Positions 41,891-62,723 of a stretch of DNA of 64,000 bases are shown here, piece after piece (the first letter of the stretch is position 1; each line of letters opens with the position of its first letter). Where the stretch lies: positions 41,311,536 to 41,375,535 of the forward strand of contig NC_044995.1 in the NCBI RefSeq assembly GCF_008728515.1, in the 5' to 3' direction. Under the pieces are notes generated by a model. The model made no database searches. It saw only the letters and a list, made by a program, of their open reading frames with translations, and was not told where the DNA came from. The position numbers were made by a program, and so were the translations under genes. The stretch comes from Papio anubis. Lineage: Eukaryota; Chordata; Mammalia; Primates; Cercopithecidae.

Positions 41891-41900
41891 AGTATGTCTT

Positions 41901-42870
41901 GGCTGGGCATGTTGGCTCACGCCTGTAATCCTAGCATTTTGGGGGGCTGAGGCAGGAGGATCTTTTGAGCCCAGCTGTTGGGGACGGGCCCACACAACAT
42001 AGGGAGACTCAGTTTCTAGAAATGATTTAAAAATCACCCTGGTGAGCTGGGCACGGTGGCTCATGCCTGTAATCCTAGCACTTTGGGAGGTCGAGGCGGG
42101 AGGATTACTTGAGGCCAGGAGTTAGAGATCAGCCTAGCCAACACAGTGAAACCCCATCTCTACTAAAAATGCAAAAAAAAAAAAAAAAAGCTGGGCGTTG
42201 TGGCAGGTGCCTGTAATCCCAGTTACTCAGGAGACTGAGGCATGAGAATTGCTTGAACCTGTGAGGCAGAGGTTGTAGGGAGCCGAGATCATGCCACTGC
42301 ACTCCAATCTGGGTAGCAGAGCGAGACTCTGTCTAAAAAAAAAAAAAAAAAAAAAAAATCACCCGGGCATAGTGGCACATGCCTATGGTCCCAGACACTG
42401 GGGAAGCTGGAGTAGGAGGATCACCTGAGCCTGGGAGGTCAAGGCTGCAGTGAGCTATGATTGCACAACTGCACTCCAGCCTGGGTGATACCGCAAGACC
42501 TGTCACAAAAAAAAAAAAAAAAAAAGTATATCTTCTAAAATATTGCACACCCACACATTTTTTTGTTTGTTTTTTGAGATAGGGTCTTGCTGTGTTGCCC
42601 AGGCTGGAGTGCATTGACACAATTACGGCCCACTGCAGCCTCCATCTCTTGGGCTGAAGCAATACTCCTCCTGCCTCAGCCTCTTGTGTAGTAGCTGGGA
42701 CCACATGGTCCACACCACACCTGGCTCACAACCACAATACAGCTCACAACCACACACAGCTAATTTTTTTCTGAGGCTGGTCTCAAACTCCTGAGCTCAA
42801 GTGATACACCTGCCTCAGACTCCCAAGTACTGGGATTACAGATATGAGCCGCAGCGCCTGGCAATACCCA
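41901..42870. mobile_element. Nested and adjacent Alus
   Basis: An old sense Alu (41901-42045, resuming 42360-42525) is split by another (42047-42358). 42570-42720 and 42720-42865 are antisense Alu arms. Confidence 0.75.
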
Positions 42871-42894
42871 CACATTTTGTAATGTCTTGCTCTT

Positions 42895-44155
42895 AGTCAG
42901 CTTGGACTGCATAACAAATACCATAGATGGGGTGGCTTAAGTTCCAATAATTACTTTTGCATAGTTCTGGAGGGTAGGAAGTTCAATATCAGAATGCCAG
43001 CCTGGGGCCGGACACTGTGGCTCATCCCTGTAATCCCAGCACTTTGGGAGGCCCAGGCAGGTGGATCACCTGAGGTCAGGAGTTCGAGACCGGCCTGGCC
43101 AACATGGTGAAACCCCGTTGCTACTAAAGATACAAAAAATTACCTGGGCGTGGTGGCGTACATATGTAATCCCAGCTACTTGGGAGGCTGGGGCAGGAGA
43201 ATTGCTTGAACCTGGGAGGCAGAGGTTGCAGTGAGTGGAGATCGCACCACTGCACTCCAGCCTGGGTGACAGGGCGAGACATCATCTCAAAAAAACAGAA
43301 TGTCAGCATGGTTGTGTTCTAGCGAGGACTCTCTTCTGAGCTTGAAGACAGCCGCTTTCTCACTGTGTTCCCACATGTTGGGGAAAGAAATGGAGAGTAG
43401 GTTGGGCGAGGTAGCTCACGCCTGTAATCCCAACCCTTTGGGAGACCGAGGCAGGTGGATCAACTGAGACCAGGAGTTCAAGACCAGCATGGCCAACATG
43501 TTGAAACCCCTCTTCTACTAAAAATACAAAAAGTATCCGGTGTGGTGGCACACATCTGTAATTCCAGCTACTCGGGAGGCTGGGGCAGGAGAATCGCTTG
43601 AACCCGGGAAGCAGAGGTTGCAGTGAGCAAGGAGATCGCACCACTGCACTCCAGCCTGTCTCAAAAAAAAAAAGAAGGCCGGGCGCGGGGGCGCTCAAGC
43701 CTGTAATCCCAGCACTTTGGGAGGCCGAGGCGAGTGGATCACGAGGTCAGGAGATCGAGACTATCCTGGCTAACATGGTGAAACCCTGTCTCTACTAAAA
43801 ATACAAAAAACTAGCCGGGCGTGGTGGCGGGCGCCTGTAGTCTCAGCTACTTGGGAGGCTGAGGTGGGAGAATGGCGTGAACCCGGGAGGCGGAGCTTGC
43901 AGTGAGCCGAGATCACGCCACTGCACTCCAGCCTGGGAGCACAGCGAGACTCCAGAAAAGAAAGAAAAGAGAGAGAGCACTCTCTGGTGTGGTCTTCCTA
44001 TAAGGACATTAATCCCATCATGAGGTTCCCACCTTCATGACCTCATCTAGACCTAATCACTTCCCAAAGGCCTCACTTCCAAATACCATCCCACTGAGGG
44101 TTAGGGCTACAACACACGAAAAGCGGGTACGGGCACATAATTCGGTCCATAGCAC
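42895..44155 (-). mobile_element. MLT1-type LTR in three pieces, split by Alus
   Basis: Pieces at 42895-43005 ('aacaaataccatagatgggg'), 43305-43395 ('ttctcactgtgttcccacat') and 43978-44155 ('cttcctataaggacattaat', 'aggcctcacttccaaatacc', 'ggtccatagcac') align in order with one MLT1 LTR on the - strand. Alus inserted at 43007-43300 (+) and 43403-43970 (two +). Confidence 0.8.
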
Positions 44156-44157
44156 TT

Positions 44158-45745
44158 CTTTTTTTTTTTTTTTGAGACAGAGTTTTGCTCTTGTTGCCCA
44201 GGCTGGAGTGCAGTGGCCCGATCTCGGCTCACTGCAACCTCCACCTCCTGGGTTCAAGTGATTCTCCTGCCTTAGCCTCCTGAGTAGCTGGGATTACAGG
44301 CATGTGCCACCATGCCCCACTAATTTTGTATTTTTAGTATAGATGAGGTTTCACCATGGTGGTCAGGCTGGTCTCGAACTCCTGATCTCAGGTGATCTGC
44401 CCTCCTCAGCCTCCCAAAGTGCTGGGATTACTGGCGTGAGTCACCGGGCCTGGCTGTTTTTTTACATTAAAAAAATGGAGGCCTGGTCAGGTACAGTGAC
44501 TCATGCCTGTAATCCCAGCACTTTGCAGGGCCGAAGCAGGAGGATCACTTGAACCCAGGAGTTTGAGACCAACCTCGGCAACACAGTGAGACACTATCTC
44601 TACAAAAAATAAAAAACTTAGCTAAGTGTGGTGGCATACACCTGTAGTCCCAGTTACTTGGGAGACTGAGGCAGGAGGATCACTTGAGCCAGGAGTTCGA
44701 GGCTGCAATGAGCTGTGATTGCACTGCTGCATACCAGCCTGGGTGATAGCAAGACTCTGTTAAAAAAAAAAAAAAAGAAGGCCGGGCGCGGTGGCTCATG
44801 CCTGTAATCCCAGCACTTTGGGAGGCCGAGACGGGCGGATCACAAGGTCAGGAGATCAAGACCATCCTGGCTAACATGGTGAAACCCTGCCTCTACTAAA
44901 AATACAAAAAAAAATTAGCTGGGCAAGGTGGCGGGCGCCTGTAGTCCCAGCTACTCTGGAGGCTGAGACAGGAGAATGGCGTCAACCCAGGAGGCGGAGC
45001 TTGCAGTGAGCCGAGATCGCGCCACTGCACTCCAGCCTGGGCGACAGAGCCAGACTCCGTCTCAAAAAAAAAAAAAAAAAAAAAAAAGAAGTGGGGCATG
45101 GTGGCTTACACCTGTAATCCCAGAACTCTGGGAGGCCAAGTAGGGAGGATCGCTTGAGCCCAGGAGTTCGAGATCAGCCTGGGCAACATGGTGAAGCCCC
45201 AGCTCTACAAAAGAAAGGAAAAAAAGCAGGGGAAAAGAAAAAGTTAGCTGGGTGTGGTAGTGAGTGACTGTAGTCTCAGCTACTTGGGAGGCTGGGGCAG
45301 CAGGATCACTTGAGCCCAGGAGGTCAAGGCTGAAGTGAGCTATGATTGTGCCACCGCACTCCAGCCTGGGTGACAGAGCAAGACCCTGTCTCAAAAAAAA
45401 GATAAATAAATAAAATAAAAGAGGAGTCCGGGTGAGGTGGCTCACGTCGGTAATCCCAGCACTTTGGGAAGCCGAGGCAGGTGAATCACGAGGTCGGGAG
45501 TTCAAGACCAGACTGACCAACATAGTGAAACGCTGTCCCTACTAAAAATACAAAAAATTAGCCGGGCGTGGTGGCTCAAGCCTGTAATCCTAGCTGCTCG
45601 GGAGGCTGAGGTAGGAGAATAGCTTGAACCTGGGACTCGGAGGTTGCAGCAAGCTGAGATCACACCCCTGCACACCAGCCTGGGTGACAGTATGATACTC
45701 CGTCTCAAAAAAAGAAAAAAAAGAAAGAAAAAGAGAAAAGAAAAA
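44158..45745. mobile_element. Five consecutive Alus
   Basis: 44158-44455 (-), 44480-44778 (+), 44780-45088 (+, AluY-like), 45090-45400 (+) and 45425-45740 (+). Confidence 0.85.
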
Positions 45746-46340
45746 ATAGAAGATCTAGGTACATATCCATGCAGTAAATGTGTTGCTCCTTTTAACCGGC
45801 TGCATAGTATTTCTTAGCAAGGAAGTGCCACCACTGATTAAGCCAGGACTCTACAGAGGGACATGTGAATGGGATCCAGTCCTTTTGCCATGATATGCAT
45901 TATAATGCAATAAATGTGTGTGCACATGCTTCCTCCTGTATGTGTGCGAGTGCACCTTGGATAAATCTCTACAAGCACCTGGCTCACCGGACCTGTAGGT
46001 TTGATTTTGAGAGATATTAGAAAGGTTGTTTTCTGCAACGTGCCAGGAGGGTGCTGGTTACAACCTCGGCCACTCAACGTCTTCACGGACTATCTGGGGC
46101 GCCCCCCTGAGGAGCTGTCTGGAACTGCAGACTGCAGCTACACGCAGCTACACGCAGCTACACGCAGCTACACGCAGCTACACGCAGCAAGGATTTCGGG
46201 TAGCCGGGTAACTCTAACACAGCCCTACGCGTGATTCCTTCCAGAACCTGAGCCAGGACGTTCAGTTTTTCAAATTCACCCTGGAGGCTCCAGAGACCTA
46301 GAGTTTCCATTTATTATTCACTTACATGGCGAAACCCCAT
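45746..46340. other. Non-Alu segment with old LINE-like DNA and a minisatellite
   Basis: 45746-45990 resembles a very old LINE-type repeat (not assigned). 46138-46187 is five perfect copies of the 10-bp unit CTACACGCAG. The remainder is unique. Confidence 0.65.
46138..46187. repeat. 10-bp minisatellite, 5 copies
   Basis: CTACACGCAG repeated five times without mismatch. No spacers, so it is not CRISPR-like. Confidence 0.95.
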
Positions 46341-46344
46341 CTTT

Positions 46345-47612
46345 TTTTTTTTTTTCCCCTTTTGAGAGGGAGTCTCTCTCTGTTGTTCAGCCTGGAGTGC
46401 AATGGCAGGATTTCGGCTCACTGCAACCTCTGCCTACCCACCACCACACCCGGTTGATTTTTTGTATTTAGTAGAGACGGGGGGCAGGGGGGTCTCACCA
46501 TATTGGTCAGGCTGGTCTCGAACTCCTGACCTCAGGTGATCCACCCGTCTTGGCCTACCAAAGTGCTGGGATTACAAGCATGAGCCACCGCGCCTGGCCT
46601 CTCTATCTTTTTAAAGTAATGATAATTTAGATGACATTTAGATGAATTCTTTTTTTTTTTTTTGAGAGGGAGTCTCACTCTGTTGCCCAGGCTGGAGTGT
46701 GGTGGCGTGATCTCTGCTCACTGTAACCTCTGCCTCCCGGATTCAAGCAGTTATCTACTTTAGCCTCCTTAGTAGCTGGGATTACAGGCGCCCGCCACCA
46801 CGCCCTGCTATTTTTTGTATTTTTAGTAGACATGGGGTTTCACCATGTTGGCCAGGCTGGTCTTGAACTCCTGACCTCGTGATCCACCTGCCTCGGCCCC
46901 CAAAGCGCTGGGATTACAGGTGTGAGCCACCGCACCCAGCCTAGGTGAATTCTTTAAAATAAACTTACATACATTTATTTAAAAGTTAATGTTACATGAT
47001 GAACGGTGTACATGACAAATCAGTATCCCCAGTCATGAAAAATGGCAATGGAATGGTTTCTATCTCTTGGGCGCTAGTATTCACACTTAGGTTTATTTTA
47101 TTTTATTTATTTATTTATTCATTTTGAGTCTGAGTCTCGCTCTGTCGCCTAGGCTGGAATGCAGTGGCGCGATCTCGGCTCACTGCACACTCTGCCTCCC
47201 GGGTTCACGCCATTCTCCTGCCTCAGACTCCCGTGTAGTTGAGACTACAGGCGCCCGCCAACACGCCCGGCTAGTTTTTTTTTTAATTTTTAGTAGAGAC
47301 GGGGTTTCATAGTCTTAGCCAGGATGGTCTCCATCTCCTGACCTCATGACCCGTCCACCTCGGTCTCCCAAAATGCTGGGATTATAGGCATGAGCCACCG
47401 CGCCCGGCCCCGCATTTAGTCTTAATGATAATCTGGTAGATAGGTGCTATTATATTATTACCTTTTACAGAGAGGAAACTGAACCACAGAGAACTAAGTA
47501 AGCGCCTACTGGCGCTGAACTGGCAAGAGGCAGATTCGGGGTTTGAACCCCCCCTAAAGACGGGTGCCACACGCCTTTTGATAGGAAGTAAATCAAAAAT
47601 AAAGACAAGGAA
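46345..47612. other. Three antisense Alus with short unique gaps
   Basis: Alus at 46345-46600 (lacking part of the left arm), 46650-46942 and 47115-47408. Gaps 46945-47100 and 47410-47612 are unique; the latter has MIR-like words ('ttttacagagaggaaactga'). Confidence 0.75.
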
Positions 47613-47907
47613 GGCCGAGCGTGGTGGCTCACGCCTGTAATCCCAACACTTTGGGAGGTAGAGGTGGGCGGATCATGAGATCAGGAGTTGGAAACCAGCC
47701 TGGCCAACATGGTGAAACCCCATCGGTACTAAAAATACAAAAAATTAGCTGGGCATGGTGGCGGGCACCTGTAATCCCAGCTACTCGGGAGGCTGAGGCA
47801 GAAGAATTGTTTGAACCTGGGAGGCAGAGGTTGCAGTGAGCCAAGATCAAGCTACTACACTCCAGCCCAGGTGACAGTGCAAGACTCCGTCTCAATTAAA
47901 AACACAC

Positions 47908-47943
<36 letters not shown>

Positions 47944-48264
47944 AACCCGGGGCCTGGACCCAACGCCTCACACCTATAATCCCAGAACTTTGGGAGGCCG
48001 ATGGAGGATCTCTTAAACCCAGGTGTTCAAGACCAGCCTGGGCAACATCGCGAGACCCCGTCTCTACAGAAAAAAAAAAAAAAAAAAAAAAAAACCCTAA
48101 AAATTGGCCGGGTGTGGTGGCGCGTGTCTGTGGTCCCAGCTACTCAGGAGGCTGAGGTGGGAGGATCGCTTGAGGGCAGGAGCTCGAGGCTGCAGTGAGC
48201 CGCGATGGCGTTACTGCACTCCAGCCTGGGCGTGCAGATCCGAGCGAGACCTTGTCTCTAACGG

Positions 48265-48265
<1 letters not shown>
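47612..48265 (+). mobile_element. Two sense Alus with (CA)n tail
   Basis: 47612-47900 ends in a (ca)n microsatellite (47903-47939); 47955-48265 follows with an A-run in its middle linker (48068-48094). Confidence 0.85.
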
Positions 48266-48314
<49 letters not shown>

Positions 48315-48382
48315 CAAGGAAGGAAGGAAAGAAGGAAAGAAAGAAGGAAGGAAGGAAGGCAGGCAGGCAGGCAGGCAGGCAG
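48266..48382. repeat. Compound polypurine microsatellite upstream of KEAP1
   Basis: (GA)n at about 48268-48306, then GGAA/GAAA repeats to about 48357, then (GGCA)n to 48382. About 90 nt of almost pure purine on one strand lies roughly 300 nt before KEAP1 exon 1, so it can form triplex DNA. Confidence 0.9.
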
Positions 48383-48661
48383 ACCCAGCGAGGTAGACAA
48401 TTTTCCCTAGATCCTGTGGCCGCCAGACCACGAGGCAGGCGCTGTGCGTCGTTAAAAGAATAGCAGGTGGTGGCGCGCAGCCCCGCCAGGAGACGCCGGG
48501 CGAGGAAACCAGGAGATGGAAGAGACAGTGAGAAGGGGGGCCAGGCTGTGCGTCCCCGCCCGATGCCCCACTCCTCGCCGACGGGCGCCGGGCACCTGCG
48601 GGAAGGGCGGGAGAATCGCCGCTCCTTCCCCGCCGCGCCCTCTCCGCCCTCTCCCCGCCTC

Positions 48662-48777
48662 CTTTTCGGGCGTCCCGAGGCCTCTCCCCAACCGACAACC
48701 GAGACCCCGCAGGCCACGCAGCCCTGGCGCCGAGGCCCCCCGACGGCGGAGGCGCCCGCGGGTCTCCTACAGCCAAG
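48662..48777 (+). other. KEAP1: KEAP1 noncoding exon 1 (5' UTR)
   Basis: 'cttttcgggcgtcccgag' to 'ctacagccaag' agrees with the 5' end of KEAP1 mRNA as I recall it. It closes with a strong donor AAG|GTAAGG (48777/48778). Splicing to 51940 gives a 47-nt leader in exon 2 before the ATG. The left edge is approximate. Confidence 0.7.
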
Positions 48778-49192
48778 GTAAGGCAGGAATCTCCCGGACC
48801 GGGCCGCGGACCCCCGGGCTTCCCGGAAGCGCAGTGTGCGGGTGGCATCACCGTACCCGGAGCCCCTGCGCGCCCCGGACATCCCCACCCCGAGGGACCC
48901 CCTACGGAGGCGACCCGGTGGCCGAGGTGAGCGCTCCCGCAGCAGCGACGGGGAGGGGTGTCCACCCCATCCCCGGTGCGGGCCGGGACGCGCGGGTCTG
49001 GAACTCGGGGTTCAGACTCCCCGCGACTCGGACCACGCGGCTGAGCGCGCCCAGGGCCGCGTGCCCCCGCCCCGCGGCCATGCTGGCAGCAGTGGTGGCC
49101 GCGCAGCTCGGCGACCGCAGGCGTGGGCGGGGGCTGGGGAGCGGCCCTCCGCGGTCCCTACCGCCCGAGGCCAGGGCCCGGGGACTTTTATT

Positions 49193-49202
49193 GTGACAAG
49201 GC
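49193..49202 (+). promoter_or_regulatory. Antioxidant response element-like site
   Basis: GTGACAAGGC fits the RTGAYnnnGC core bound by NRF2-small MAF. KEAP1 degrades NRF2, so a functional site here would give feedback. Found by pattern only. Confidence 0.4.
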
Positions 49203-49800
49203 GGGCGCCCGGCTCTGCTTAGTCATGGTGACCTGCGCGCGCTCCGCGCCTCCCCCACGCGCAGCGATGGAGGCGCCGAGGCTCGGCAGTGGAGGCGGAG
49301 CCGGAGCGCGGCCATGGCGGGGTGAGTGAGGCGGGATGTGCCCGGGCTGCGGGCATCGCGGGCCGCGAGCGCCCCTGCGGTCGTGCCCGGAGACCAGGAA
49401 ACCGGGCGCCCGGCTCAGGGAGCCTCCGAGTTCCCCGCCAGGACTCGGAGGGCCAGGAGGGCGAGGCCTGGGTCCAATCTTTTTGTTGGACGGCGCAACT
49501 CTCGGGGTGGCCCGGGAGCGGCGGAAACCGAGGGAGAGAACCCGGAGGCGCGGAGCAGACGGAGGCCCGGGGGCTCCGAGGCGTTGGGGGGCTCAATCTG
49601 CGTTCTGGGATTGGCAGCCGAGACGCCGCGGCGGGGTCACTTCCTCGCCTCTCTGGGCCTGGTGGCGGCTCAGGAGGGGCATGCGCAGTCGCCCACTTGT
49701 CGCTTTGTAGGGTGGGGGAAGTGCCTGGTGCCTAAGGGGCATCGTTGACCGATTGGCCAAAGACCAAGACGCAAGCCCAGGGCCTTGGCACCGGAGGGGG

Positions 49801-51939
49801 GGCCGAGTGGCACCCAGGGAGGGTGGAGAAGGCCGCTCTGGCAGGCACGGTGGCACGGGCATTTAGCCAACCACCCGTGTACTGACCCCTGCGCAGTGCC
49901 AGGCTCCAGGCGGGAGGCACAGGAGAGGGTTGGCCCGACGCCAACCTACATAGGGTTCCCTGCCATTTGAGGCGCTGGGGCCGGGGACGAGAGACAGTCG
50001 ATCAACAGACAAGCAAAGGAGGTCATTTCAGTTCCTGACAAGCTCAGTGATGACAATAGAACAGGGAAGAGGGGACTCTGAGTGGAGCCCCAGAAAGAGG
50101 GGAGTGAGAACTTGCAGATCCACTTGTGGGGAACCACTTGGAGATCCCCCACTCCTTTCAAAACATAACTCATGTCTGCGCACAGCAGCCTATGCCTGTA
50201 ATCCCAGCATTTTGGGAGGTCGAGGAGGGGGATCACTTGAGGCCAGGAGGTCGAGACCACCCTGGCCAATATGGTGAAACCCCATCTCTACTAAAAATAC
50301 AAAAAATTAGCCCATCGTGGTGGCTGGTGCCTGTAATCCCAGCTGCTCAGGAGGCCAAGGTATGAGAATATCCTTTTTTTTTTTTTTTTTTTTTTGAGAC
50401 CAAGTCTTGTTCTGTTGCCCAAGCTGGAATGCAGTGGCGCGATCTCTGCTCACTGCAAGCTCCGCCTCCCGGGTTCACACCATTCTCCTGCCTCAGCCTC
50501 CCGTGTAGCTGGGACTACAGGCGCCCACCGCCATGCCCGGCTAATTTTTTGTATTTTTTAGTAGAGACGAGGTTTCACCGTGTTAGCCAGGATGGTCTCC
50601 ATCTCCTGACCTCGTGATCCGCTCACCTCGGCCTCCCAAAGTGCTGGGATTACAGGCGTGAGCCACTGCGCCGGGCTGAGAATATCTTGAACCTGGAAGG
50701 CAGAGGTTGCAGTGAGCCAAGATCACACCACTGTACTCCAGCCTGGGCAACAGAGCGAGACTCTGTCTCGAAAAACAAAACACAAAACACATAACTCATC
50801 TCCTGGCCCTCCAGGCTCCAGGGGTTTCCATGAAACCCTTCCTTAAGTCCTTAGCTCTCACTGCACTCCTTCTCAATTCTCCAGATTGACTGTCTCAGCC
50901 TCTGAGCCACTGCACTTGCTATTTCCTCTGCCTGGAAAACTACTCCACAGCCTCCCACTTTATGATAATTTTCATCCTTGTCTCAGCTCTAACCTCACCT
51001 TCTCAAAGAAGCTTGGCCTGTCAGATTTTTTAAAAACTGCACCCAGGGCCAGGCACGGTGGCTCACGCCTGTAATGCCAGCACTTTGGGAGGCCAAGGCG
51101 GGCGGATCACTTGAGGTCAGGAGTTTGAGACCAGCCTGGCCAACATGGTGAAACCCAGTCTCTACTAAAAATACAAAAACTAGCTGGGCGTGGTGGCGGG
51201 CGCCTGTAGTCCTAGCTACTCGGGAGGCTGAGGCAGGAGGATCGCTTGAACCCGGGAGGCAGAGGTTGCAGTGAGCCAAGATCGAGCCACTGCACTCCAG
51301 CCTGGGTGACAGAGTGAGACTCCATCTAAAAAAAAAAAGAAAAAAAAAAAAAACTGCACCTGATTCTCACATTGTCACAATGCTGTTGTAATTGTCTTCA
51401 TGAAGCTGATTTTCCAGGTCTTGCTTATTTTAGTTTATGATTGTTCCTCCCCGCAGGTGTCAGCTCCAGCAGGTAGGATTTTTGTGTGTTTTGCTCACTG
51501 CTGTGTCTTCAGCACCCAGATCAGTGCCTGGCATACAGTAGGTGCCCAACAAATGGTGAGGCGAATGAAGGAATGAGCCCGACATGCTCTAGAAAGGGAA
51601 AGGCCACCAGATTACTGAAACAGAGTGATCAAAGGGAAGAGGTGGCAGGGGCTAATTGCGTAGGGCTTTGCAGGCTGTTGAGGAGTTCAGTTTTACTAGG
51701 TACTGTGGGAGGCGTTGGAGGATCCAGAGCAGGGGAGAGACATGACCTCATCTATGTTTTAAGATGGGCTCTTGGGCTGGTCAGGTCAGGGGGATGTTTG
51801 CAAATTTGCAAATGGACTCTGCTTCACCTACTCTGCAGGAAAACTGACCTAGGAATTGCTTTATCTTACAAAAGGAGACCCTGCAGGTGCTGGCCCAGCC
51901 CCAACCCGTGCCCCCTGCCCTGTGCTCTCTCCCCTCCAG
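49801..51939 (+). other. KEAP1 intron 1, distal part
   Basis: 49801-50174 is unique. A sense Alu (50175-50372, resuming 50687-50780) is split by an antisense AluY (50373-50676); the duplication 'tgagaatatc' is at 50363-50372 and 50677-50686. 50781-51045 is unique. 51047-51353 is a sense Alu. 51354-51939 is non-Alu, with an ancient-repeat-like part at 51620-51790, and ends in the acceptor 'ctcccctccag'. Confidence 0.7.
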
Positions 51940-51986
51940 GCCCCTGAGTGCCAGAGGTGGTGGTGTTGCTTATCTTCTGGAACCCC

Positions 51987-60965
<8,979 letters not shown>

Positions 60966-61498
60966 GGCACTTTTGTTTCTTGGGCGAAAATACAGTCCAA
61001 TGGGGAGTATCATTGTTTTTGTACAAAAACCAGGACTAAAAGAAAAAAGACAGCACTGCAAATAACCCATCTTCCGGGAAGGGAGGCCGCGATGCCTCAG
61101 TGTTAAAATGACATCTCAAAAAGAAGTCCAAAGCGGGAATCATGTGCCTCTCAGCGGAGCCCCAGGAGTGTCCAAGACAGCCTGGCTGGGAAAGGGGGTG
61201 TGGAAAGAGCAGGCTTCCAGGAGAGAGGCCCCCAAACCCTCTGGCCCGGTAGTAGGCCTGGGTCCCACCCACCCAGCCAGCCACGCCGGCAGCCCTCACC
61301 TTGTGATTTGTTCTTGGATACCTGGGAGGGGGCCAATGGGGGCCTCAGGCGGAGGCCCCCTCTGGAAATGTGGTTCCCAGGGATGGGCCTGTACATAGAA
61401 GCCACCGGATGGCACTTCCCCACCGGATGGACAGTTATTTTGTTGATAAGTAACCCTGTAATTTTCCAAGGAAAATAAAGAACAGACTAACTAGTGTC
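60966..61498 (+). other. KEAP1: KEAP1 3' UTR
   Basis: About 530 nt, unique, no Alu. Ends shortly after AATAAA at 61474-61479, followed by 'gaacagactaactagtgtct'. Length agrees with the known short KEAP1 3' UTR. Confidence 0.85.
61474..61479 (+). promoter_or_regulatory. KEAP1: Poly(A) signal of KEAP1
   Basis: AATAAA in 'aaggaaaataaagaac', 509 nt past the stop codon, with T/GT-rich DNA downstream (61495-61503). Confidence 0.88.
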
Positions 61499-61499
61499 T

Positions 61500-62690
61500 T
61501 TCACCCTGGCTCTGGGCTGGAGGTCTGAAACCCGGGGCCAGAAAGGGCTCTTCTCCTGAAACACACTCCTCTTTGACTTAGGGCTGGTATTTGAAACCGT
61601 TTTGTAATCTTTGCCCATCGCATTTTGATATGTAGGGCATCTTTCTCCCCATAGGCAAGCCACACAGCTGTCCTTCAGTTTCAGCTGCCTTGGAAGACAA
61701 GGAGCTAATTCCTAGTCACATCTCCCAGGGCTCCCCAAGCTCATTTTTTTTTTTTCTTTTATTTTGAGACAGAGTTTTGCTCTTGTTGCGCAGGCTGGAG
61801 TGCAATAGCGTGATCTCAGCTCACAGCAACCTCTGCCTCCTGGGTTCAAGTGATTCTCTTGCCTCAACCTCCCGAGTAGCTGGGATTACAGGCGTGTGCC
61901 ACCACACCTGGCTAATTTTGTATTTTCTTTTTTTTTTTTTTTTTTGAGACAGAGCCTTGCTCTGTCGCCCAGGCTGGAGTGCAGTGGCCGGATCTCAGCT
62001 CACTGCAAGCTCCGCCTCCCGGGTTCACGCCATTCTCCTGCCTCAGCCTCCCGAGTAGCTGGGACTACAGGCGCCCGTCACCTCGCCCGGCTAGTTTTTT
62101 GTATTTTTTAGTAGAGATGGGGTTTCACCGTGTTAGCCAGGATGGTCTCGATCTCCTGACCTTGTGATCCACCGGTCTCGGCCTCCCAAAGTGCTGGGAT
62201 TACAGGCTTGAGCCACCGCGCCCGGCTGCTAATTTTGTATTTTCAGTAGAGACAGAGTTTCTCCATGCTAGTGAGGCTGGTCTCAACTCCCAACCTCAGG
62301 TGATCCGCCCGCCTCGGCCTCCCAAAGTGCTGGGATTACAGGCATGAGCCACCATGCCTGGCCTACTTTTTTTTTTTTTTTTTCAAGATGGAACTTTGCA
62401 ACCTCCTCCTCCAGGGTTCAAGCAATTCTCCTGCCTCAGCCTCTCGAATAGCTAGGATTACAGGCAAGCACCACCACACCCAGCTAATTTTTGTATTTTT
62501 AGTAGAAACGGGGTTTCACCATATTGTCCAGGCTGGTCTTGAACTCCTGACCTCAAGTGATCCACCCACCTCAGCCTCCCAAAGTGCTGGGATTATAGGC
62601 ATGAGCCACCGCGTGCAGCTTTGTAAATTTAGACACAACCAAATGTATCACTCTTTTACTTCCTTAATAGTTCTTCTCTTTCGATTTTTC

Positions 62691-62723
<33 letters not shown>

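Larger units (their letters stand above)
48430..49800 (+). promoter_or_regulatory. KEAP1: CpG island / promoter region of KEAP1
   Basis: A 1.3-kb CpG-dense, Alu-free block covering the noncoding first exon. It includes an antioxidant-response-like GTGACAAGGC (49193-49202), an NRF1-type GCATGCGCA (49680-49688) and several GC boxes. No TATA box. A second possible first exon ends at GCGGG|GTGAGT (49321/49322). Confidence 0.75.

Noticed and set aside
46138..46187. CRISPR-like repeat array
   Set aside because: Direct head-to-tail units without spacers in a primate genome: a minisatellite.
48211..48965. Long - strand frames (225-235 codons) over the KEAP1 promoter
   Set aside because: Produced by the (GA)n/(GGAA)n tract (poly-SLSL, FLPSF) and CpG-island composition. 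No domain or start context.
51486..51947. 153-codon + strand frame before KEAP1 exon 2
   Set aside because: Lies in intron 1 and runs through ancient-repeat-like sequence into the exon 2 acceptor; no Kozak start or protein similarity that I recognise.
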